From Bettongia penicillata ogilbyi (Eukaryota > Chordata > Mammalia > Diprotodontia > Potoroidae), in NCBI GenBank assembly GCA_023548195.1, contig JAJHZJ010000531.1, positions 2,962,802 to 3,026,801 of the forward strand: DNA of 64,000 nucleotides, in the 5' to 3' direction. The notes under the pieces are model-generated. The model was given only the letters and a program-made list of their open reading frames with translations, had not been told where the DNA came from and searched no databases. Both the position numbers and the translations under genes were made by a program. Positions 45,616 through 55,619 of the stretch are shown piece after piece. Within the stretch, counting starts at the first letter, position 1, and every line of letters starts with the position of its first letter.

Positions 45616-45714
45616 AACTAACTCTGTGCTAGCACTAGGGGAGATAAACTAAGAGTCCCCTTCAAGTTTGAAGGAAATGAAAAAACAAAGTACTGGAAAG
45701 AGACTCCATTACAA

Positions 45715-46030
45715 TTATATGCCATGATTTTTTCAGCCATTCCCTCAGTTCATCTTTCTCTTCCTTTAAGTCTCATCTCAGGTGCCATTCTCTATGAAGC
45801 CTACCCTGATCCCCTGACTGTAAACCATCTCTCCCTTTGCAGAGATTCTCCCAAGTCTGGAATTCTTTTTTTTAATTTACCATGTTCTACTCTGTAACAT
45901 GCTTATTTGTGTACATTTGTATCTCTATTATTTTGAATGCTCCTTGAGAACAGGAATTATGTTATTTTGCATTTTGGTGTCTATAGTGCCCTGTGCATCA
46001 GGAATTTAATAAATATGTGTTCAATTAAAT
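45715..46030 (+). repeat. L2 3' region
   Basis: tttaagtctcatctcaggtg, ccattctctatgaagcctac, cctgatcccctgactgtaaa, ccttgagaacaggaattatg, aataaatatgtgttcaatta: a good 3' end in sense. Confidence 0.8.
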
Positions 46031-46034
46031 TCAG

Positions 46035-46208
46035 TTAGCTTTAATCTGGTCCAACTTCTTCATTTTAAAGATGATGAAAGTGAGTCTCACAGAGGTTAAG
46101 TGACTTGTCCAAGGTCACACAGTTATATAATGGTAAAAGTCAGCTGAAATATCAATTTCTTGACTCCTACCTAGTTAGTCAGTTGTTCTTTCCACTCCAC
46201 CATAGTGG
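46035..46208 (-). repeat. MIR SINE
   Basis: ttcattttaaagatgatgaa, agaggttaagtgacttgtcc, aaggtcacacagttatataa and the ttctttccactccaccatag head: antisense copy. Confidence 0.75.
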
Positions 46209-46344
46209 GTTCTGGCTTTGCAACTGAGAAATCCAATCCCCACACTCCCACTATAGTGGCACTAAAAAGTTTTTCAGAAAACCAACAAAAAGTGGATGAG
46301 TAGCTTTCTATTTAAGACCAGGGGCTAAACATTGTCAGATCATT

Positions 46345-46440
46345 CAGTTCAACAGTTCAACACAAATTAAGTACCCAAGATGCACAAAGTATTGAGGAAA
46401 CAAAGATAAATATAAAGGCTGCCCTTAAGGAACATGTAAT
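46345..46440 (-). repeat. L2 3' end
   Basis: caacacaaattaagtaccca then aagtattgaggaaacaaaga and ctgcccttaaggaacatgta. Confidence 0.5.
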
Positions 46441-46547
46441 GTAATGAGGAAAGTTATATGTGCACAAAACCCTGATTTAGGATACACTATGCTTATGCAA
46501 AGGAGAAATCCAAAGTTATATGAGAAAGTTGAAATGATTCAATCCAT

Positions 46548-46830
46548 CCATCCACAAGCAATTATTAAGGTCTTACTATGTGCCAGCGCTGCACTAAGCA
46601 CTGAGGATACCATGACCAAAAGAAAATAATCCTTGCCTTCAAAGAGCTCTCCTTTTCTTGAGGATGACAAGATATACATAAATAAGTGTACACAAAATAT
46701 ATGCAAGGTAAATTTGGGGGAGAAGGTACCAGCATCTGAGGGGAATGATTAATGACAGTAGGGAAGATCAAGGAAGGCTTCATGGAGGAAGAGACTCTGA
46801 GTGAGGCTGAGCCAAGAGAGAGAATATTTG
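46548..46830 (-). repeat. L2 3' region
   Basis: attattaaggtcttactatg, tgccagcgctgcactaagca, ctgaggataccatgaccaaa, tcaaagagctctcc, gaaggcttcatggaggaaga: antisense. Confidence 0.75.
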
Positions 46831-46834
46831 TAAC

Positions 46835-47410
46835 TGGCAGAGATGACAGAGAGATGGCATTTTAGGATTAGGTCTCTAGAAAGTCTGTAGCGCCTAAATC
46901 ATTTCACTCACAAACATTTAGGGCAACTTCAGCTATCAGGTTCACTTTAGCATCATAGTTTCTAATCAGTGAATTACTAAGGATACTTGAAGTGGGGCTA
47001 AAAAGCATATAATTTGATTTTATCTGGGACAAAACCTATTATTGATTGATTCTAAGGAAATCGGAGTGATGATATCTCAGGGGCTAATGTGTAACCATTT
47101 CCCTAATGACATCCCAAGTATATAACATAAAGGAGTGGGAATGTCTAACACATTCTAAATGCATGGAAAAGAAGAAGCAACATTTGTTCCAGTCATCCAA
47201 AAGGAGAAACTTCTGATCTTAACCAATTTTACCACTTTATAATGTCATAAAAAATTGTCTTGACCAAAGCAGAATCATATTTATATCAAAGCAAAATTTC
47301 ACATTTGCTATTTCTACTATCCTTTTCACATCATCCAAGTTGTACTTCTTACCATTATGAAAGTTAAGGTTGCCAATTCCAGCCCTGGAGGGGTAAGTTG
47401 AGTGTGGAAT
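46835..47410. other. Unassigned DNA
   Basis: No repeat family or exon recognised. Confidence 0.3.
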
Positions 47411-47419
47411 GTTCTTACC

Positions 47420-47540
47420 ATATAGTCTTCTGAATTTCAGCCTAATCTCTCAATTTCCTCATCTGTAAAACAAGAGGGACTGTACTCAATGCTATTTAAG
47501 GCTCTTTCTAAGCCTGCACATTCTCTGACTCTGTGTTTGT
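47420..47540 (+). repeat. MIR SINE fragment
   Basis: aatctctcaatttcctcatc, tgtaaaacaagagggactgt, ttaaggctctttctaagcct. Confidence 0.65.
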
Positions 47541-47882
47541 CCTGATGCACAATTTTGTCCTTGGTTTGAGGCTAAATAAAGAGCTAGAATCAACTGCAGA
47601 GATTATCTGCCCAACCCCCTAATTTTACCAGATGAGGGATACAAGGTCCAAAATCTCTCCAAATCTGATGCTTTCCGTTGCTCTTCTATATGCTATTTCT
47701 CTTGATTTGGTAAGCAAATATTATTGCATTATCATTCAGCATAACAATGAGGATGAGGAGTGTTGCACTAATTCAGCTTGGCCCAAAACACTAGGCTCAA
47801 TCACAGCTTTATATCCATATACTTACTTTCTAAGACATCCCACAATTCAACTCTTTCCCTTACATTATACATTCTCTATCTT

Positions 47883-48192
47883 GGGGCAGTTAGGTGATAC
47901 AGTGCATAGAGCATCAGTGCAGGAATCAGGAGAACCTGAGTTCAAATCTCACCTCAGACACCTGACACTCACTAGCTGGGTGACCTTGGGCAAGTCACTT
48001 AACCCCAATTGCCTCATCATCTCCAGTCATCCTGATGAATATCTGGTCACTGGATTCAGATGACTCTGGAGGAGAAGTGAGGCTGGTGACCTGCACAGCC
48101 CCTCCCTCACGCAAAACAAAGTCAAGTGCAAGTCATGTCATTGCTTCTCTGATGGCATAGTCTTCTTTGGCAACGAAGAACGAACACATATT
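47883..48192 (+). repeat. CORE-SINE with long second domain, copy 3
   Basis: ggggcagttaggtgatacag, aatcaggagaacctgagttc, gtgaccttgggcaagtcact, then ctggaggagaagtgaggctg, gtcaagtgcaagtcatgtca and ttggcaacgaagaacgaaca. It is followed within 35 bp by a hAT MITE. Confidence 0.88.
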
Positions 48193-48226
48193 CTCTATCG
48201 TCCAGAGATACACAGTAACCATAGAG

Positions 48227-48402
48227 CGGGAGAGGAGAGGCAACCACGGCCTCAAGGTCACATATGGCCCTCTAGATCCTTAAGTGCGGCCCTTTGACTG
48301 AATTCAAACACTTTTTCTGTGAAGTTCAGATTCAATCAAAGGGCTACACTTGAGGACCTAGAGGGGCATATGTGACCTTGAGGCCACGGTTGCCCACCCC
48401 TG
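48227..48402. mobile_element. hAT MITE (176 bp), near-palindromic
   Basis: Long terminal inverted repeats: ggcaaccacggcctcaaggt (48239 on) pairs with accttgaggccacggttgcc ending at 48394, and the pairing runs inward through ctctagatcct and ccctttga. The right end closes with ccacccctg, the hAT terminal motif cagggg in reverse. Flanks ccatagag and ccgtagat (6 of 8 identical) look like an 8-bp target duplication. No coding capacity. Confidence 0.82.
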
Positions 48403-48409
48403 CCGTAGA

Positions 48410-49440
48410 TCATAGTAGTTGACAGTTGTTTCTCTTTCTCTCATGCATCAGCAAACCAGTCCAAAAAAATGGCCCATTTTCAGCCTGATGAGGTCATTGT
48501 TACAGAGAAATAAATTAATTTGGGCAGTACAGTGGGCCCAGATATCTTAAAGTTATGATCATGGAAAATATGATAAAGTTCATAGGCTTCTATATTAAAT
48601 ATATCTGCCTTGAGTCAAGTTTCACAATCGCAGGTCATCCAAATTCAAAAGTACAACATTCTACACATATCCTTCAGCTAAGTATACCCCAGCTTATCTT
48701 CTCCCATCATGGATATTTATTATCATATTAATTAGTAATCATCAAATTAATCATCTTAAAGCATCTCCATTAGAGTTCAAATTTCATTTGGTTAGGTATT
48801 CCTTCCACTGACATAGGTCACAACTCTAGAGTTCAGGAGATGATCTTCAAGAGTTACTCAAATTTTTTTAAATGAATGTTAAAAATTGTCTTTGCATGTA
48901 ATTGGGGAAAAAATAAGATACTTTTTAAATGTTAAGAATATCCTACTTGAGTACATAATGTACAAGAAAAGAATTAACTTCCTAGTTCACCGATTTGCAT
49001 GTTCTTGTTGGCATAAAACAATTTCATTTTTATTCATTCATGTTAATGTATATTCAGCTTGTGATCAACTATCAAGTACCAATGAAGTCAAAATTGTAGC
49101 TCTTGCATATCTTTAAAAAAGAAAACTAGAATTAACATGGCCAGAAACTTAATCCTACTGTAGCCAATCTGGTAATGATCCTCTCAGAAATTAGCCTGCA
49201 GCAGACATGCAATCCATCACTACGTTCCTATCTGAATCCCTATTTTTGCTCTATTGTTCTAGGTCCTTATTGCTCCATCTTGATAGAACCTGCCAGAGCT
49301 AGAGGTTCCCTGGCATTGCCTTTAAGATCCCAGGGTCACCACCATACCACACTAAGGACTTAAAGTAAAATTGGGACTTGGAGACCATAAACCTGCTCTT
49401 ACAAGTAAAATAAGGGCAACAGCAACCACAGCCTAAAAAT
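48410..49440. other. Unassigned DNA with an L1-like tail
   Basis: 48866-48925 (aatgaatgttaaaaattgtc, tttgcatgtaattggg) resembles a sense L1 3' end of the family seen at 6761. The rest is unassigned. Confidence 0.35.
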
Positions 49441-49464
49441 ATTGTTAAAAAGAGATTAAGAATA

Positions 49465-50070
49465 CATTACCTGTTGTCAGGGTTAAGAACAACAATAAAT
49501 GACCTATTCCCCTAGCACCCAGCAATTTAAAGATAAATAAATCAGCTTGGCAAGAGTCAGTCACAATAATGAGAAAAAAAGGAGAAAGTAGGTTGTACCT
49601 TCTAACTTGACTTCGAACATTTTAAACGCAAGGACGTTATGGTTTCAAAGGTTAACTTAATTTACATAAAAGATTGTTTTAGATTAAAATGATGCTGATT
49701 TTAAAAAAGAAAGAAAAGGCATTGCTTCATATTATCAGTAACACCTATAACTGTTAAAATGAAAATGCTTTAAGATTCAGTTGCCCTAACTTGACCTTGG
49801 CCAGTGAAATGTGACCAGTTTATAACACCATCACTTTCACCTTTGGCTTCCCTATTGGATGCTCATGCAAATGACCCAAGATGACTGCCACTGTTCAGAG
49901 AGGAACACTTAAATGTTATCTCCTATACACATCTGTACCCTTTCCTCCCTCTGTGACTCCACAGAAGCAGAGTTTGGAGCGCAGAACCTCTTCTCACTAA
50001 AATAAATGAGCAAACAGACAAAAGATTAACAATGGTATGAGAAAGGTGTCCATCAGGAGATAGTAGGGGG
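49465..50070 (+). mobile_element. Possible old LTR
   Basis: The region contains ccctattggatgctcatgca (inverted CCAAT), a TATA-like cctatacaca, then gcagaacctcttctcactaa followed by aataaa. That order resembles a retroviral LTR promoter and poly(A) signal. Ends and target duplication were not found; it may simply be unique DNA. Confidence 0.3.
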
Positions 50071-50771
50071 TCAGCACACTAGAGCAGATAAGTTACTGTC
50101 CTGAACACGGACAATGATGGAATTTATCTTGTTGGACTATACGTATTTGTCACAAGAATTTTGTTTTTCTTTTTGCCCCCAGTGGAGTGTAGAGTGTAAT
50201 GGAGAGAAAATAGGTATCTATTCATCAAAAATATATAAAATTTCATCTAAAATCATTGAGGGGGCTAGACTAGATGATCGTTACGTCTTTGCTGGTTCTA
50301 GGTCAGTAAGTCTAATACTTAAACTGGAAATACCAGGTTCATTTCTTACCATTTCTCTTCAGCATTTGCAAATACTTCACCTCAGATCCAGCTCCTAGTC
50401 TTTGGGGTGGTCTGTAGCTGTCCCTGGATTCTCCAAGACTCAACTTGGGGAGCATAAGCCCTTCAGATGATACTAAACTAAAAAGGCTTTGAGCATGGGC
50501 CTAATGAAAGGCTCTCCCACAAGGTCCAGTTCAGCTAAGAGCAGAGCACCCTCCCAAAAGCTGGCCACCAGGGGATGAATTTTTCTCAGCATGTTTGTCA
50601 AGCTCAAGGAGTTGTAATTTGCATTAATGGCAGGGGCCCCTATGTCAGTGCACTCATGATCCCTCGAGAGTTGAAGCCTTCATAAACATGGAATTTTCCA
50701 GATTATATGATTCAAAAAGTTCTGATCCAGTGACCCACCCAGAGTGCTCATTTAATGACAGTATCAAACCA

Positions 50772-51052
50772 GTTAAGGAAGGAAGGACCTACCACTACTT
50801 ATGAAGCACCTACCATGTGTCAGGTACTGTGCTAAGCACTTTCTAACATCATCTCATCTGTCCCTCACAACAACCCTGGGAGATAGATGCAATGATTCTC
50901 CTCACTTTACAATTCAGCAAAGGGAGGTAAACAAGTTAAGTGACTTGCTTGGTACCACACAGCTAGTAAGTGTCTGGGGCTGAATTTGAACTCCTATCTT
51001 TCTGACTTTGGCTCCAGTGTTTTAACTACTGTGCAACATAGCTGACTACAAG
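50772..51052 (-). repeat. Full-length MIR SINE
   Basis: gtgtcaggtactgtgctaag, cacaacaaccctgggagata, gttaagtgacttgcttggta, ccacacagctagtaagtgtc, ttttaactactgtgcaacat: antisense and close to complete. Confidence 0.9.
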
Positions 51053-51054
51053 GA

Positions 51055-52385
51055 CATCAGTGATCTTTTCTCTGTTCACCCCAAATTCTCAGATTTATAC
51101 CAATTTTAATCATAGTGAGTTTTCTATGAAACAAAAACTTTGTTTTTTCTTTTTGAAATCTTTTCTCTAAAATACAAACATTCTCAGTATTACAACTTTA
51201 TATCTAAACGAGGCCTTCCTATATTTCTGAAACAGGCAGCATTTCAGTGCATTTATAGCAACAATGATCACTCAAAATATGTTTAAAGTATTTTTATTTC
51301 ATTTAATGAAAAAAATAATAAAAATTTACAATAAAACAATGTGAGCACCTTGCCTTCATCATTATGCTTGTTTTAAAAGCAAACCTTTCTACAGAGAGTG
51401 GCTGAAAGCCCTGTACCAATAAAGTAGGAACAACATCTTGTCCATAAACAATCTACTGCATCAGAGACAGAATAGCCAGAGGAAACAAATGCACTTTGAA
51501 GGGAGATTTAAGTTTGTTGAGGTCAATCATTGCAGGTATGTTTGATGGAGAGTGTTCCATTAGGGAGGAAGAGACCACAGAGGATGCCGAAAACCCAGGA
51601 GATCTCAATCAAATGCAGGGACAAACATAAAAGGCCTCCTGACTGCAAATAGCAGGGAAGGTGATAGAATGTCAGTGACCAAAAGAATCTGTCAAATATA
51701 GTAAGACAGGGTCAGTCCCTGGAAAGCTTCAACTCCATGCCCTGCTTGACCAAGAGCCAGTGGAGTGAGTAATGCAGGCAGAAGGCAAGTCATTGGAAGG
51801 AGGCAATTACAACTGCTTTCTGTTGATTTCTGAACTAATTGAACTAGGGCTAATAGACAAGCCAAACATGCAAGGCAGGAGTAGGGAAAAATAAGTAAAA
51901 TCATGCTTGGAAAAGGACATGTATCAGCCAGAAAATATTATGAATGGATTAAAAAGTAGAATTTCATAAATCTAGGCTTCTGTATAGCTGGGTTTTTTTA
52001 ATTCATATTGCAGTATTGTGAATGTATGTAACCATTCATATGCCTCAGAAGCAAATGTGGTTTACAAGGTATAATGAAAACTGCTAGAAAATTGAAAGAA
52101 AAGGAAAACCCATTAAGAAGATTTAATTGCAAATTAAAGAACAGCTAAATGAAAACATGATAGTAAGCTTGAAAGACAAAATTGAATTGTGATCTAGTAA
52201 GACACTGGAATATAATAACAAATATATATAAAACAAATAATTGTTCCTTTTGAGCAAAGATATTATCCAGTCCTTGAAGAAAAAATCTGTTTAATATAAA
52301 GAAACAAACAAAAGAAAACCAGTAGGAATAGTTACTATGAGGACCAATTACCTCATCACATGATGTATATTTGTAGATAAGGATT
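51055..52385. other. Unassigned AT-rich DNA
   Basis: No repeat family or exon recognised with confidence. Confidence 0.3.
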
Positions 52386-52389
52386 AATC

Positions 52390-53191
52390 AGTTCATCAAT
52401 TGCATTTATTAAGTGCTTACCATTTGTATGCTAACCACTGGGGATGCAAAAAGAAGCAAAAGACAGTCCCTAGCCTCAAAGATCTTACAGTCTAATGGAG
52501 GAGACAAAGTGCAAACAAATATGTGCAAAGAAGCTATATACAGGATAAACAGGAAATAATTGACAGAAAGAAGGCATTGGAATTAAGAGGGATTTAGAGA
52601 AGGCTTCCTGTAGAAGATTTTAGTTGGGACTTAAAGGAAACTAGGGAGTTCAATAAGTCAGAGTGGAGGAGGGAAAGCATTCCAGGCTTGGAGAACAGTT
52701 AGGGAAAATGTATGGAGCCCCAGTTCATTCAGAGGTGAAATGTCTTGTTTGTGAAACAGTCATGAGGCCATTGTCCCTGGATTGAAGAGTAAGTATTAGG
52801 TAGTAAGGTGAAAAAGATTAGAAAGGTAGGGCAGGGCTGGGTTATGAAAGGCTTTGAATGCCAACAGAGCATTTTGTATTTGTTCTGAGAGCCACTAAAG
52901 CTTATTGAGTGGAGGAGGGGGGAAGGGGTAACATGATCAGTCCAGCACTTTAGGAAAATCATGTTAGTGGCTGGAGAATGCAGGAGTGGAGAGAGACTTG
53001 AGGCAGACAGGTTCACCACTAGGTTGTTACAGTAGTCCAGGTATGAGGTAATAAGAGCCTGCACTAGAGTGGTGGTAGTGTCAAAGGAGAAAAGTGTGTA
53101 TATGTCAAAATTGACAGGACTTGGCAACAGCTTTGATATGGGGGGGAGTGTGGTGAGACACAAAAGGAATCCTGGCTCAATCCTAGGTTGC
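52390..53191 (-). repeat. L2 LINE 3' half (part 1)
   Basis: Begins with the antisense terminus (atttattaagtgcttaccat) and continues through the 3' UTR and the C-terminal ORF: the 53214-52729 minus frame encodes VQALITSYLDYCNNLV and DHVTPSPLL, typical of the CR1/L2 C-terminus. Contiguous with part 2 after removal of the LTR. Confidence 0.85.
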
Positions 53192-53615
53192 TGTAATGCC
53201 CATGCAATACCCACAGGAGCTGCTATGCAGGAGTATTTCCAGGGTAAATTTGAAATATAAATATTTCCTCAAATCCTCAAAATCAAAATATTTATTCAGA
53301 TACCAGAAAGTCAGTTCCAACATGGTAACAAAGAAGTTTATACACATCACCAGTTAAGGGAGCACCAATATCCTTAAGCCTTCTCTACAGTTAGACCTCC
53401 CCACAAAGAAGCTCCCCTAGGTAAAATTCCTCCCTCTGTAACTCAGGCTAGCTGCTCTGCCTCATTCTCACTTCCTGCTCCATACATTTGGCAAGCTTCT
53501 CCCACTATGCCATGTGACTCAGGCTTCATCACAGCACCCAGTTGGAACTGAGCTCAAAACAGATCACACAGGCCTATTGATGGACTGGAAGATCTTTCCC
53601 TTCCATTAACATGAC
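53192..53615 (-). mobile_element. Solo LTR inserted in L2
   Basis: This about 420-bp block interrupts the L2. On the minus strand it starts tgtcatgttaatgg or tgttaatgg and ends gggcattaca, so it has TG...CA termini. A poly(A) signal (aataaatatt, plus 53285-53295) sits near its 3' part. A 4-bp gttg occurs at both edges (53187-53190 and 53616-53619), which would fit an ERV1-type target duplication but leaves one extra base on the left. No internal retroviral sequence remains. Confidence 0.6.
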
Positions 53616-54545
53616 AGTTGTGGGCAGTAATAGGGCAGATGGGAAGTGGAGAGGATTTAGGGGTATAGATGAGTTCCATTGTAGACATATTAAGTTTAAG
53701 ATGTCTCTCAGACATCCAGTTTGAAATGTCTACAGGTCAGTCAGTTGGAGGTCAACAGAGAGACTAGAGTAAAAAAGGTAGAATCATCAGCACGGAGATG
53801 ATAATTAAAACCACAGGAGCTGGTAAAGAGGAAGAAGAGAGCCCAGAATAGAACCCTACAGGACACCAACAGGTAGAATGTGTGATCTGGATGAGGATAC
53901 AACAAAACAGACTAAGAAGGAACTGTTGTTAAAAAGGAGAAACAAGGGAGAGTGGTATCAAGTAAACCTAGAGAGAAGAGAATATAAAGGAGGAGAGAAT
54001 GATCAACAGTGTCAAAAGCTGCAGAGAGGTCAAGGAGAGCAAGGACTAGGAAAAGCCATTGGTTAGACAACTAAGAGATCATTAGTGATGTTGAAGAGAA
54101 CAGTTTCAGAATGATGAGGTCAGAAGCCAGATTGGTAAAGGGCTAATAATAAAATATGAAGAGAGGAAGTGAAAGCATCTATTGTAGAAGGCCTTTTCAG
54201 GAGTTTGTCTACAAGGGCAGAAGAAATATAGGGATTAGTTAATGGGAATAGAAGATTCAAGTGAGGAATTTTTCAGGATAGAAGAGATATGATCATGTTT
54301 GTAGTCAGTAGGAAATGAGCCAAAAAGAGGGAGAGATTAAAAATAAACTAAAGAACAGGGATGACAGAGGGGGTAATCTGTTGGAGGAGACAGGTTGCAA
54401 TGGGATAACGATCAAGTAGAGGGTTTAGCATTGGTAAAGATTAAGACCACTTCATCATGTGAAATAGGGATAAAGGAGAAAATGGCAGAAGGGATTTGAG
54501 TGATAGTACATGAGGAAGAGAGGAGAAGAGGAAATTTACAGCATA
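53616..54545 (-). repeat. L2 LINE RT region (part 2)
   Basis: Antisense L2 RT region: agacatccagtttgaaatgt, atcatcagcacggagatgat, agcccagaatagaaccctac with aggacacc. It is homologous to 36735-37340 but more degraded. With part 1 it gives about 1.7 kb of L2, one of the longest LINE relics in the window. Confidence 0.8.
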
Positions 54546-55082
54546 TGGCCTTAATTAAGTGACCAATTTATCAAAAATTAATAATCTGACATCAAATTTA
54601 GGGTATGCAGTTGAGGTTGACCTGACTTTCCTGGAATGTCATCTGGGAACTTGGTTGAGATCAGGGATGCTGTCTACAGTTTTTGAGAAGAGTAAAGCTT
54701 ATAACAAACCCTCAGCCCTGACTAGGCTAGTTCACATTCTAAGCAGCTAAATGAACCACAAGCAAGTATCCATGGGCAATGACTCTTACACATCATGCGT
54801 CAGAAGGGTTGGTTTTGAATTTGAAGACAACCATACATCATTATTCTTTCACATACAATATATGACAGCCATTCTTACAAGATCAAGCTCTAGCCATTAA
54901 TATAGATGCTCTGACTCATCATGATTATATAAAATATGTATATAGAGAAAAGAAGTATACTCAGTAGTAAAAGATAAAATAAAATTAATAGAAGCACCAC
55001 CATTATCAATGATACTAATTGAGTCCTCCCCTCCCGGAGCACAGAGGAGATGGTGTAAATAACTACCTTAAATAAAGGAAAT

Positions 55083-55470
55083 AAAAACCTAAAATCATAC
55101 AAATTATATCATACAAGACTTCTCCTTTAAGTTATAAGTTAAAAGGAAGCACTACTTAGGTAAATGAAAGACAAAAGATGGAGGAGGTACTGATGTCACT
55201 ACAGCAAAGGGATAAGTTTAGGGTTGAACTCAAGCATGGTCTGGTGTTAATATCCTAACAAGTGACCAAATAGGCCTTAAGTAAGAAAGATCTGAGTGTA
55301 AACTCATCCTCAGGTACTTAGTAGCTTGTGGCTCTTGGTAATCATTTAACTTCCCTTTCAGTTTTCCTCAATTGTTAATAAAACCTATAAAAGTACACAA
55401 ATTCATAGAAGACTGTCCCTTAAAACACAAATTAAAAGAAAGCACTACTTGGTTAAATGAAAGACCAAAA
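55083..55470. repeat. Diverged direct duplication (~95 bp)
   Basis: Two direct copies, 55083-55180 and 55380-55470, share aaacctaNaa, tacaaatt, caagact/agaagact, ggaagcactacttNggt and aaatgaaagac. About 200 bp separate them, including a CORE-SINE fragment at 55270-55378. Confidence 0.75.
55270..55378 (+). repeat. CORE-SINE fragment
   Basis: gatctgagtgtaaactcatc, ctcaggtacttagtagcttg, tggtaatcatttaacttccc: a diverged sense core. Confidence 0.55.
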
Positions 55471-55619
55471 AAAAAATATACAACATTGTGGTCATATTAA
55501 ATAATGGAATTTCACTATTTCCAAAAAGCTAAGTAAAACTATAAAATGGATATAATCATAATATCTACTTCACAGGGTTATTGGGAGGATCAAATTACAT
55601 TGAAGGTGGACTCAAGAGA

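Noticed and set aside
49465..50070. Confident LTR call
   Set aside because: Promoter-like and poly(A)-like motifs are in order, but no termini or target duplication were found; listed only at low confidence.
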